Both the position numbers and the translations under genes were made by a program. The notes beneath the pieces were generated by a model. It saw nothing but the letters and a program-made list of their open reading frames with translations. It did not search any database and was not told where the DNA came from. Positions 40,281 to 51,242 of a DNA stretch of 64,000 nucleotides are shown piece by piece (the stretch's first letter is position 1; every line of letters begins with the position of its first letter). Origin of the DNA: Apostichopus japonicus (lineage: Eukaryota; Echinodermata; Holothuroidea; Aspidochirotida; Stichopodidae); assembly GCF_037975245.1 (NCBI RefSeq), contig NC_092568.1, positions 19,616,001 to 19,680,000 of the forward strand, written 5' to 3'.

Positions 40281-41599
40281 GTATCTATATTTATAACTGT
40301 ATATAAGAGACGATGTCAACCTTGCATATGTATCGTATGCAAATTAAATTTAAAAAAAGATCGATAATATTAAGATGTTAACAGACTTAAAAAAAAAATT
40401 AAAAAAAATTAAAAAAATACATTTTCGTGAATTCAAAGAAATTGTTTTGAAAGTGACAAACTATGATAGAAAAAAACAATTCTTTCATTTTAAAATAAAT
40501 AATTCTTAAGTAGAGACCTCTAAATTATAGATTTTTTTCAATTGATTCCTGTTATATCAGTTTTTCCTAGATTTTCTTAAATTTATGAGGTTATTCAAGT
40601 AGATAGAACTCGTCTTATTCATGCAGCTGGATTCGTTTCATTACGGCTGGTTGTTGTTATTTTTTAAATATTTAATTACTATTTAGCTTTCTAGCTTAAT
40701 AATGTTATTGCAACCTGTTTTTTCCACTGCAGATTTACCGAGGCATGTTACTCTGTTTTTCTTTGCAGTCTAAAAAGTCTAAACATTTAAGTTTTGACCC
40801 TGAGCCCAGTGCCATAATTTGGTCTTGCAATCTGTTCAAAATGTTACATTCATTGTTTGCAAAATCCTTTCTTCATTTACAAAAAAAAAAAAAAATAACA
40901 TTGCAATAAATATAAAAGAAAAATTCATAAATAATAAGATTGAAGCTTATGCATGTGGCTTGATTACGTCATATTTAGACTTGATCAAGTCTTCGGCCCT
41001 GTGTTTGTGAAAGAGCATCAAATGGAATAGAGTGTTCTTACCTAAGTAGGGATGTTGTTATAATGACAGTTAGCTATATATCACACAGACCAATAAATGA
41101 CGTTTGGAATTTTGTGCTCCTCTATAAGGAGAGCTGCATTGTCATGCCGTGACTTCTTTGATAAAAAGGGAATTTCACTCCTTTAAAGAGGCAACATCTA
41201 AATAGCTCCTCCCATGGAGTAGTAATTCTCTCTGTTTTGAAAGAAAAATGCTATAGCCAAGCCTGACAAGAGGGAGGGCGGGTGTAGAGGTGGAGGGGTG
41301 TGTGTGTGGGGGGGGGGGGTAGGCAGCTATATAGCCGGGCCTCAGTTACAATAAAAGGTGCACAGCTATAGTGGTCATGAAAATTATACCCAAATTAAAT
41401 GTATCATATTATAATAATGATACTTATCTTTATTACTTGACCGAATGAATCTAGGTTTAATTTTAAAAAAAAATCAGATAAACTGAAAATCAATGTGTGA
41501 CATTTATGGAATGTAGGTTAAAATAAACGGTTTAACTATATTTTGAATAATTTTGCCAGTGTTGTGTTTTTCTCTCTCTCTATTGTTTCTTCTATTTTG

Positions 41600-41645
41600 G
41601 CACACTGTGGAGGCTGGAAGTTTTTTCACTGTTCTGGATTTTCCT
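41600..41645 (+). mobile_element. SINE body fragment
   Basis: TGGAGGCTGGAAGTTTTTTC followed by ACTGTTCTGGA. The reverse complement of the same words is found at 42399-42432 and 42750-42785, so this is a dispersed repeat; the word order fits the body just after the tRNA-like head of a SINE. Confidence 0.55.
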
Positions 41646-41662
41646 TCTCATAACGTTTTCAT

Positions 41663-41672
41663 ATACATATAT

Positions 41673-41762
<90 letters not shown>

Positions 41763-41763
41763 A
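41663..41763 (+). repeat. (TA)n array, left of the telomere-like block
   Basis: About 100 bases of TA with one or two breaks. Confidence 0.96.
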
Positions 41764-41816
41764 CTATGGATCATACGTTAGGTCGACAGTTACATTGACT
41801 TACACACTAAATTTAA

Positions 41817-41863
41817 TCTAACCCTAACCCTTTTTCTAACCCTAACCCTAACCGACCCTAACC
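41817..41863 (+). repeat. Interstitial telomere-like CCCTAA repeats
   Basis: Six to seven CCCTAA units in three short runs separated by TTTTT and CGA. The complement is the animal telomere motif TTAGGG. Confidence 0.85.
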
Positions 41864-41954
41864 AAAACTTTTAAATGAACGTTTTAGAGGACGGAGAACA
41901 TTATAAAGCTATTTGCGACAAGAAAAAGTGTCTTAAAATGGTAGTGAAAACATT

Positions 41955-41984
41955 AGGTCGACACTAGGTCGACACTAGGTCGAC
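41955..41984 (+). repeat. ACTAGGTCGAC, 11-bp tandem repeat
   Basis: GTCGAC at 41957, 41968 and 41979 at an exact 11-bp period; a fourth TTAGGTCGACA copy stands at 41779-41788 beside the left (TA)n. Confidence 0.85.
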
Positions 41985-41989
41985 CTAAG

Positions 41990-41993
<4 letters not shown>

Positions 41994-42052
<59 letters not shown>
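41994..42052 (+). repeat. (TA)n array, right of the telomere-like block
   Basis: About 58 bases of uninterrupted TA. Confidence 0.96.
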
Positions 42053-42053
<1 letters not shown>

Positions 42054-42394
42054 TGGGAAACAGCTGGTGTTCAGCTATATCAAAATTACGCGTGGGCAGC
42101 CATGATGCTTAGACTAGTTCGCGTTTGGCTAACCATCAAGATAATTAGTGAAAAGCGCGGTCGTTTGATGACAATTCTGTCGTATGGAAAACAATAGATT
42201 AGTAATGAAACTCGAGAGAATATACATTATCAACTACCATATATTGGTGGCACAAACTTATGCCATAAATAGCTCGGAAGGTTACTTGGATAATATCAAA
42301 AAGAAGAGAAAACAGGGGAAAATAGGAGCAAAAGGAGAATTCGCCCACGGAATTGTATAGTTATATATTGAATATATATAATTGAAATCGTGTA

Positions 42395-42520
42395 TATAGT
42401 GAGTTAGGAAATTCAGAACAGTGAAAAAGCTTTCAGTGAAAAAACCCGTTTTACATGCGGACACCCTAACCACTAGGCTGTGGACGCTGATTGTATGTCC
42501 AGAGGTTCGAAACCGGTAAG
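42395..42520 (-). mobile_element. tRNA-derived SINE piece (minus), rearranged
   Basis: On the minus strand GCCTAGTGGTTAGGG (42464-42478) is an A-box-like tRNA segment followed by GTCCGCATGTAAAACGGG, then TTTTTCACTG and TTCTGAATTTCC, the body shared with 41600-41645. The + strand B-box GAGGTTCGAAACC at 42502-42514 points the other way, so two fragments may be joined. Confidence 0.5.
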
Positions 42521-42744
42521 GAAGGTCGTAATTTCACTGTAGGCGTTTGTCACCTGTATCGAACAATACTGTTCTGTTTTGGTGACACATTTGCCTAACT
42601 CTAGAGATCAAACATGATGCTAACCAACTGGAAATAATTTGTGATTCCTAAAGCCGGATCTCGAAAGAGATACTTTGAACAGACTTTTGTTAGTGAAATG
42701 GAGGTAAACGACAAAGGCAAATGTATATATAACAATTTAAATCG

Positions 42745-42790
42745 CAGTGAGTTGAAATTCCAGAACAGTGAAAAAACTTCTAGCTTCCAC
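42745..42790 (-). mobile_element. SINE body fragment (minus)
   Basis: GAGTTGAAATTCCAGAACAG and TGAAAAAACTTC followed by TAGCTTCCACCGGGA: the complement of the 41600 body plus the end of a tRNA-like head. Confidence 0.5.
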
Positions 42791-42816
42791 CGGGACTGAA
42801 TATATACCGGAATTGA

Positions 42817-42819
<3 letters not shown>

Positions 42820-42864
<45 letters not shown>
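42820..42864 (+). repeat. (TA)n microsatellite
   Basis: About 22 TA units following the SINE fragment. Confidence 0.95.
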
Positions 42865-42869
<5 letters not shown>

Positions 42870-43264
42870 CCTGAAATGGCTCATCCTTTGTTTTGGTTTT
42901 GTTGACATCCAGTCAAACTTCAGTACAATTGACAAAGTTTAAATCTAAAGAAGCACAATACACATAGAGCTTGTTTGTGAATAGGTTTATTGATTAACTG
43001 TTAGGAAAAAGTCCTCTTATTAAAACTTTTAATATTGTTTTCCCCCTGTCTATGCAGTAGCTGCTAGGATTGACAGTTCTAATTCCCCATTGTTTCATGT
43101 AAAAGGACTAAAGGAACTACTGCGTAAACTTAAGTACGGTCATTCACATTCCTCATAGTAACTTCTTTCAAAGCTGTGATACTGAATATGCTCCTTTGGT
43201 ATGCAAGAGTGATTGCAACAGTATAGCAAAGTTAAACACCCGTAATCATAGAACAGTCAGTTCA

Positions 43265-43360
43265 GAATAGTTTAGTGGATAATCTAATGACAATGAGCTA
43301 GAAGTTCCGAGTTCGATTCCCACTGAAACTGTGAGGATTGAAATATTTTTCATTCACAAA
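43265..43360 (+). mobile_element. tRNA-derived SINE head
   Basis: TAGTTTAGTGGATA (A-box) and GAGTTCGATTCCC (B-box, 43309-43321) about 41 bases apart, then CTGTGAGGATTGAAATATTT, a worn copy of the GGAGGCTGGAAG body. Not a tRNA gene: the arms do not pair. Confidence 0.5.
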
Positions 43361-43408
43361 CAATTTCCGGGTCGGATCTTTAAATATTATTTCTGAAACT
43401 ATTATTTC

Positions 43409-43745
43409 AGCTGATGTGTTGGTTAGCGCGACGGTGTAAGCGTAAGACCTTGCACTGCTAATCGAGTAAAGCGTGGCTAGGGTTCGAGACAGGCTGGAGG
43501 CATACTTCCTCCGGCTGTAGGTATGGTACCTTTTGCGGCCTAGGATCCCGTGCCATGTCTCCCTTGTTGTCGTAACGAACCGGGAGGAACCGAGGAGTGT
43601 CGGTTGGCCAGAGGTCGGCCAGAAGCGTTCTAGGTGGCGTGCGTGAGTCCTTGCCTTTGGCCAGAGGGCAAGACACTCTCTGTGACCGGCATGTGTGCAA
43701 CCCATATCCAGTGAATACGTGGCCCGATGAGTCGCCCCTCCTAAA
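43409..43745 (+). mobile_element. Second tRNA-derived SINE, longer body
   Basis: Head at 43409-43498: TTGGTTAGCGCG (A-box) and GGGTTCGAGAC (B-box) with a long variable part as in Ser/Leu-type tRNAs. It is followed by a GC-richer body (AGGCTGGAGGCATACTTCCT and on) to about 43745. Frames of 135-145 codons on the minus strand lie wholly in this repeat. The 3' end is a guess. Confidence 0.5.
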
Positions 43746-43849
43746 ATTTTGTCTACGGAAGCTTATAAAGGCCATTACGCTTTTCATAAAATGTTTAGAC
43801 AACGTAAATGAATAGCGCCATCTAATGTACACTTCATGTTGGCAAGTAA

Positions 43850-44093
43850 AGGCCGGGTCACATCTGCGCGATTCAACACGCGATTCAACTCGCAACTAAA
43901 ATCACGCGAATCAGAAAAGTTGCTTTTGAGAAGTTGCGCTGATTAGGACATTGCTCTATTGCAAATCAACCCAAATCGACTGCGCAACTTTTATTGCGCA
44001 ACAAGTTGATACTCGTGTCTAACTACGCGATTCAACCTTCAATTGTATTGCGAGTTGAATCGCGTGTTGAATCGCGCAGATGTGACCCGGGCT
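43850..44093. mobile_element. Harbinger-like MITE with 45-bp TIRs
   Basis: AGGCCGGGTCACATCTGCGC and the following bases to about 43895 return inverted at 44049-44093 (AGCCCGGGTCACATCTGCGC in reverse complement), with one or two mismatches. TAA lies directly outside each end (43847-43849, 44094-44096), the 3-bp duplication typical of PIF/Harbinger. 244 bp in all; no coding capacity. Confidence 0.82.
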
Positions 44094-44096
44094 TAA

Positions 44097-47000
44097 GAGT
44101 TCATAACGTCATGAATCCAGAAGAAAGCAACACCAGGTATAATTCAAATATATTATGACGTCATTGTGACGCTACCATACTGAAGGATCGTTTACATAAT
44201 TAAAAGTCAGTTTTCATTGATACTAATTTAATATGGACACCTCAGCAATCAAGCAGTGAAATATTCGGGCCTGTTACCAAACCACATCATATGGAGAGAA
44301 ACCTAGAGTTAAAAAAGCTTTGTTTCGAGATCAACTACTTCACAATCTATATCCTAATAACAGTGTTTCAATATCTATTTCTAAGGATCTGGTAGGTGAG
44401 GGGGGGGGGGGTGGGGAGTGGAGAGGGGCGAAGAGGGTGTGGTGAGGGTATAGTGGGTGTCGGTTCTCTTTCGTTGAACCTGTTGATCAAAACACGACAC
44501 AGTCATCAGCCTTTTCCGGTAATAAATACAAATATTGAATATGTGCTGTTTGTTTTAACAAATGGATAAAATTTCTTCTGGCGTTTTTCAAAACTCTCGA
44601 CGATTGCCACTCAGTAACAACCACAAGTTTATCCAGGTGGCAGGAGTCACAGATCTTTACCCTTTTGCAAATAAATATTTCAGTCCTTGTTTTGTATAAT
44701 TTCCAAGTCAAATATATAAGACCTGACACCTCCACCCCCACCCACCCCACCCTTTTTTGATCATTTAATAGCAGTTAAAGGATTTAATGATTATGCCTGT
44801 GGCGTACAGGACCAGAGAATGTTGCAGCATTCCACGTCTGGGTTCATAATGACTTCTTTGAGACTTACACAAGAACTCACTGCTGATCTAAGTGCATGCA
44901 ACGACTCTATACATTTCTTACGTCTTAAACTTATTCATCAATAGCGTCTGCACCTGAACATGTTCCTTAATTCAAATAGGAATTAGATTTAACTATTGGC
45001 TAAGATCATGTGTATTGTAGAACTGTGCAATATATTTCTTCCTTTCAGGTGGCCGCTATAAACAGTAGTATATTGCTCACCAATCTTAAACCTGATAATA
45101 ATATCGAATCCCTTTTCCATGGCTGGGGTTGTCCACTGACTGGAATTTATTCCTTTCTTAAAACATTCTTTGGTTAGAAATGTCGATGGATAGGTTGAAA
45201 GCTCAATACACACAAACCACTTGGTCCGTATCGTTCATATTATGTCAATTGGAAGATATTACGTGCCTGCATGCCAAGGTCTTAGTTCAATCGACGTATA
45301 GAATGGCAAGAGACTGGGGACTTTGAAGGGAGGTTAGTTTGACAGTGTTTACATCGTTTGTAGGCCTATATCTGCATTACACATCATGTACTCATACATA
45401 GAGTGCTAAGATAATGTACTGCTAATGTGAAACAGATGATTTATTTCCACAAACAAGTCATTTTTTTGTTAAGAAGGAAATGAATGCCATCCCGCGGTCT
45501 GGCCGGGTGCAACCACCATTTTTGTACTGGTGGGGGGGGGGGGGGTGGGGGTTGGGGTGATCGGGGATAAGATGTTATGTCGTTAAGAGGAGGAGTCTGA
45601 AGGGAGGGGTTGACCTCCATTGGTGAAATGGAGGGTACTTAGATGCAACATTATGCTATACTTGGAAAGTTTTGAAACAATGTTGAAGAATTTTCTTCCA
45701 TTGTTTAGATTTTACTGCGTTCACTAGCTGTATATGTATGTACAGACATCACGAATTTGATAGCATTCTGTCAGCCGGTGGGTTACACTGGGTTGCGCCC
45801 TGCGTCATGATGACTTCACTAACTCTACTGTTGCCAGATGCATTCATAAATTGTCACCAGTATAGATTAGTACATGTTTCGCATTATTACAAGTTTATTA
45901 TCATACACCGTAAAACAAAAGTATATAACGTCACAGAAGAAGCCATTCTGCGACCATTATAATAATCAACCATTGTATAGAATACATATAACCTCTTTAT
46001 ACATATTATCCTTAAAATGGAAGTTGTTTATATATGATGTGCACTTTTCGCGCCGAGTACATATTTGGAAATAAATCAATGTTGCTATAGTCTTGCATAA
46101 AATACACAAAAAGTTTATTTTGTTAAAATATTTAGAATGTCCGCTCGCCTTCCAGACAAAACATCAGCCATAAATTTGGGACATTTACTTGCATATAACA
46201 TCATCATAGATTTACCAGCCTTGTCTATACTTTGAAGACTATGATCTGAAACTTTTATTGTCTGCAACTATCAAGGCATGCGTATACCAATTTATTTTAC
46301 TCTAACCTACCCGTTTGTATCATAGACAATTATACAAAGAGAATGTCTTGAGTAGGACTATTGCAATTTGAAATAAGATACTGATCTGGTGCATGGGTGG
46401 GGACAGGGCGGGACGGCGTAAGCGGGGGGGGGGGGGGGATCTAGGATAGTCCGTGTTTGTGTAAAACACAGACAGATGTATTGACCTTCACGGACAGCAA
46501 TTTTTTGGTTCATTCACTCAATCTAGACTGCAAATGGGCCCAAAAAATGGGCAAAAATGTTCCACGTCATCAGTGTGTCATTATTTAAATACCACAGAAC
46601 CACACAAAATATGGTGTAGACTTTGGTGTCGGTTAAGTTGTGTTAATAATGTAATGCTTGAATGAGGCTTTAAACTATTATATAAGCTCGTTTATTTCGA
46701 AATAGGGTTATGATATGACTTCAACCACATAAAATAGGCCCCCTAATCATATTGAGAGTTATCCCGTTTCATTTTGTGAATATTAGACTACTGTGTATAG
46801 CGTGGCCAGTTACATTATGTTACGCCACAAAATGAAACGTAGCTTTAAATAACTGCTTGATTATTATTGATATTATTATTATTATTATTGTTAAGGTGAA
46901 AAGAAACTCCCTTTCTACACGCTAGATACACACCTTTGTTATTTACCGTCAAGTTACGCTTTCTGTAGTAATCGGTATCTAACTGCATAGTAACTGCATA

Positions 47001-49750
47001 CATGAACATTGTGGGTCTCTAGTACGAAAAACACCAGCACTAGATTCAGGGACGTACATTCATGTGAGACAATTGGCTTGACTCTCCAATAGATGGAATA
47101 TCGGTGCTCAAAAACATGACAGTTGATGGAAAATTTGATTTATGCAAGATATCTTAAAATAATTTAAGCTGATCGCACTCTTGACAAAATCATTCTGATT
47201 TCTGAGCCAATAACTTTAGGCTATTTTTAATCCTTATGATTGTAGGCTTACTTTAGTACAAGATTTGACAAAATTCGAATTACAATTAACCGAAATTTGT
47301 TGTTTCACTCCTTGAACAACCCATAATAAAGTTGAAAATACTACAAACTAACTTTTAAACTTGTCTGAATACGGCTAATTGGCGTTCGATTTAGCACCTT
47401 ATAGCATATTAACTCAGTACCCGGTATAGCATATTGAAGGTACACAGAACTGACAACCCAAGCGTGTTATGCTGCTGAAAATGTCGAAATCGGAATTTCC
47501 TTGGAAAGATTTGTTGGTGTTTACGGTCGTCATTTCACAAATTAAGGTATAGCTATAATGCAAACTACAGTATAGGCCACCTGCCTACCTTAACTAATAA
47601 AGTAAAGTAGATTTCTATATCAGTCAGTTTTATCCTATGATTCCAACCAGTTGGAATATTATGATTCTACACCCCCCCCCCCTACCCCCTAATCACAAGG
47701 GCCTAGCAACGTTCCGGATATAGGTAATATGTACTCTAGTCAGTTAGTAACAAGCCTTTTGTTTCTTATTTCACCGCTAAGTTACGCCGTCTGCAGTAAT
47801 CTGTAAATTAATTTGCAGTAATTTAAAAAAAAAAATTTAATTTTTTTATTTAATTTAATTTTTTTTTTTAATTTTAAAATTAAATGTTAAAATTTGCAGT
47901 AAGAAAAAACTTGCAGTAATTACTGTGCCACCTGTAACACATGTTACCGTGTTACGAACACAGCGCAGTAGTTACTGATGCACGGCTGTGGAACATGAAC
48001 AGTAGTTACTGTACTAGCTATGAGTATTGGGTGAAATAACTGTATATAGTAACTGTACGCACGTACGTTGTGGTTCTAGTGGGAAGTACCCTGGTACTGT
48101 ATGTAGCCTACCGTACTATTGTCCGATTAAGATGCTTGTGCGTAAACTGTTACGATGTGATAATTTCAGACATTATACCAGTAAATATAATTTTTTTTTT
48201 ACCTATAACTGTTCATAAGCGACCTGTCATACCCATTAGGTACGGTCCAGTTGTTTCCATGCAGACATTTAATGCATATTCGGCCATCCGTACTTTGGCA
48301 AAACATTACATACAGAAAAAAAAAACTGGAGGACACATCTGCAGTCTGCATATGTTTTTACAGCTTCTTCTCAGTACAAGTTGACACGCATAACAACTCA
48401 TTCGACGAGCTAAGTGTATTGGACGTTTTGACGGATACCCGAGGCTTGTTAGGAATGTTTCCTTATTAGAATGCCTTCCTAGCAACGGCCCTTTCCTCTC
48501 GAATAGTTTCCAATTATCATATGGATATAGTGAGACATTAAGACATGCTACTATGTTGTTGAAAATATCACAACAACAACAAAACTTGTAATAAAAAAGT
48601 ACACTTTTATTCATGAGACATTCAAAATAATTGGAATTTAGTACACAGAGGATATCCATATTTGTCTGAAAAGTTTGAGGGTAACTATGTGGTATGTCCC
48701 CTGACAAATCAAAGTCTAACTGCCCCTCCAAGTTTGTTCCCTCCAGGTTACCCCTTCCGTCACCCGTCCATTCTTCGATGCTATTGCGATGCTATTGTAG
48801 TGCACATGGTATTTTGAAGGGTCCTGATTGGCCCAAAGTTTGGCATTTGTCTTTTAACCTCTTATTGTGTTACATAATGGTATATCCATTAGCCACTCAC
48901 TCCTATCCCTTCATAACTATGTGCACTAAACCACCAGGTTTCAGGGCAGTGTCACGAGGGGTGTGACGTGAGTACTATTATTCCACAAATTGTCGATAGA
49001 CCATAACATCCACGGTACGTTACATATGTGGGCGAGATAGTAACAGTAACGTAGACCATATAGAAGGCTACACGGAGATTTCTGTCACCACTAGGGATAT
49101 GTAATAACACTGGCCACTCCAAACCAAGGATATATCTATAACCAATCTCTTCTCGAAACACATTTCATCGAGAGCATGTTACGCTATACTTGGACGCGTA
49201 GCGCACATATTTAATTGCGTCAACCAAGCAAGTGCGTATACGTTCGTTTATTTTCATTGCGCATACTTGTTGCGTGTGTTCTACTCAAATATTATGTTGC
49301 AGCGGGGAAACATAATTTCAGTCGCTATCTTAGAAATACGGCAAATCAGTTTCACGAAACGAACATCCCAGCCAAACAAACACATGCGCGTATACGCGAA
49401 AGTTAGCTTCATTGTGAAGTATTACGATTTCGCTGTGAGATGCATCTTATTGTCACAACCGCACGTCTGCAGACGCGCGCGTCTACGATTCACGTCTTGG
49501 TGTGTGAGAGGTATAGGAGTTATCAATATAGTGCCTCCGGTGCTATATAGAATCTTTGAGAAGTATAGAAGTTAGGAATCTGGCGCTTCGGCGCTAAGAA
49601 TGACTTTGCGTGTGGTAAGGTGCTTTGCTTTACTAATGCTATGCATGTGTGCGATGAAGAATTGATTCATCATCTTACGTAACTCTCGATCCTATGCGTA
49701 AATGGACCCTTGTTGTAGACTAAGTTGTCCATCGTTATTTCATTCAAGAA
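44097..49750. other. No supported gene
   Basis: AT-rich intergenic DNA. 46940-47000 and 47770-47830 share a diverged AAGTTACGC..CTG(T/C)AGTAATC segment (dispersed repeat). 47820-47890 is a nearly pure A/T block. 49200-49600 is richer in CpG and may hold the promoter of the unknown gene at 50015-51242. Frames up to 141 codons here show no family motif. Confidence 0.45.
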
Positions 49751-50014
49751 ATGAAAGTCATAGGTTTACAGATCTTTCCCTTAAACTTTAAAGTTTCTTG
49801 CCATCACAACACCCTACACCCTAAACTGGGTGTTGTATACATAAATGAGCACGCGTTCTTTTCTTTCGTGCGTAAGCCTACAGGTTTTGCGTGCTTTATT
49901 TCGTTTATGACAATGGATTTTACGTGTTCCTCACGTTGCTATCAACAAAAGTATACTATCGCTGATACTATCACGTTGTGCTTTACAAACTTACTGAAAT
50001 ATATCAATTTGAAA

Positions 50015-51242
50015 ATGCATCTTCCGAGTTCTGTGACAGGGAAGAAGCTGGAAGGTAAGATGAACTTTCTACTGAATGATTCAACCAATGGCTAATTGCT
50101 ATTTACAGAAACCGACGATAAGGAGAACCAATTATTACGGACCAAGCCAAAGGCCTTGTTGGTTATAGTTAATGTGTTAGGCCCATACAGCCTACATCTA
50201 CATTTATTGTTCTGTCAGCATTGTAGCCTAACGAAGACCTAGAATTTAATCAAGCCTATACCTCAACGCTCCACCTCTACGGCTCCATTTATTGTGCTAT
50301 CATAGGTTAACTTGTATTTAGGTTAAAAAATTGTAAGTTTTAAGCTTAACTCGTAATTTTTGCACCAACACATAACAAAAATTTTAATCAAGTGTAACCT
50401 ACATCATATTTTCTGACACAGGAATAGGGAATGGAGGCAAGAGGGAAGTATCCAATGGAACTGTTGGACCATGCTTGGCCTTGACAACCAAAGGACGGAA
50501 GCGCCGCCATCTTAACGATTGCGATGGAGAAGCTGATAAAACGTCTATTCTAAGTTTCTCCGTAATGCCGAATACACCTTTAACAACCTGCCTTCTCCCA
50601 GCTAAGCGGAGGCGCTGTTTAGGAAAGCCTAACAAACTACCATGTTTGGGCTTGACAACCAAAGGACGAAAACGCCGCCATCTTAACGATAGCGATGGAG
50701 AAGCTGATAAAAAGTCTACGCGACATTTCTCCGTAATGCCGAGTACATCAACCTACCATCTCCCAGCTAAGAGGAGGCGCTGTTTAGGAAAGCCGAGAAA
50801 ACTTTCGCTGAACAGTGATCCGTCAAGTCTGGATGAGCCTGTATGGAAGGGGTACCGTGACGTAACAAACGGTAAATAACTTCAACCAGTTTTCTAATAT
50901 TGTTAATGTTTTATGAAGAAATTTTCACTTTAAGCACAACCCCCATCCCCCAACCAAAATGGCCAGATTAACCGAAAATCTGTTATTAATGTGTGATGAG
51001 TTACTTTTTCTACTTCTTCCTAAGAAAACTTGAGCTAAGTTGAAATTACTTTTCTTTCAGTATCTCAAAAAATGCCAAAGAAACCGAAACCGAGTTTGGC
51101 TAAAGTTGAACGATGTCTGGATTATCCGATCAAGAATGAGGATATCTACGCTTTCATTCACAACATACGCTTGGATATCACTAGATCGGATCAACTATCC
51201 TCTGAACTGGACTTAAAATGTCTGCTAACTTCGAGTGGATAA
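50015..51242 (+). CDS. Unknown basic, probably nuclear protein; internally duplicated
   Basis: I do not recognise this gene. Three exons join in frame: 50015-50054 (donor GAAG|GTAAGA), 50422-50871 (acceptor GACACAG, donor ACG|GTAAAT) and 51061-51242 (acceptor TTTCTTTCAG, stop TAA). Both introns are phase 1. From the ATG at 50015 the protein has 223 residues; the frame stays open upstream to an ATG at 49751, giving 311, but that extension looks non-coding. The middle exon holds two copies of a 55-57 residue unit, each with a basic GRKRRHLND motif, an acidic DGEADK stretch and a second basic PAKRRRCLGKP motif, resembling paired nuclear localisation signals. The third exon begins lysine-rich and ends in a non-basic region (DYPIKNEDIYAFIHNIRLD). 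Phase matching over two introns supports a real gene; function is unknown. Confidence 0.7.
50422..50871 (+). CDS. Unknown gene, exon 2 with tandem duplicated unit
   Basis: Coding exon carrying the duplicated unit: copy 1 starts near 50469, copy 2 near 50640, an offset of 171 bp (57 codons). The copies are very similar at DNA level, including silent positions, and differ by an internal 6-base length change, so the duplication is fairly recent and kept the frame. Confidence 0.75.
51061..51242 (+). CDS. Unknown gene, exon 3 (C-terminus)
   Basis: Begins after TTTCTTTCAG; the first two bases complete a valine codon with the last base of exon 2. Encodes 59 further residues, lysine/proline-rich at first (SQKMPKKPKPSLAK), then a mixed segment ending LLTSSG and TAA at 51240-51242. 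The nearest AATAAA downstream is near 52039, so the 3' UTR may be about 0.8 kb. Confidence 0.72.

Noticed and set aside
43298-43895. 135- and 145-codon minus-strand frames
   Set aside because: Both lie across tRNA-derived SINE sequence and the edge of a MITE.
48306-48731. 141-codon minus-strand frame
   Set aside because: Cys- and Phe-rich by composition, no family motif and no phase-compatible exons nearby.
49751-50014. N-terminal extension of the unknown gene from the ATG at 49751
   Set aside because: The frame is open and in phase, but the 88 residues look like chance coding (Phe/Cys/His-rich, no motif); the ATG at 50015 gives a cleaner product. Not fully excluded.
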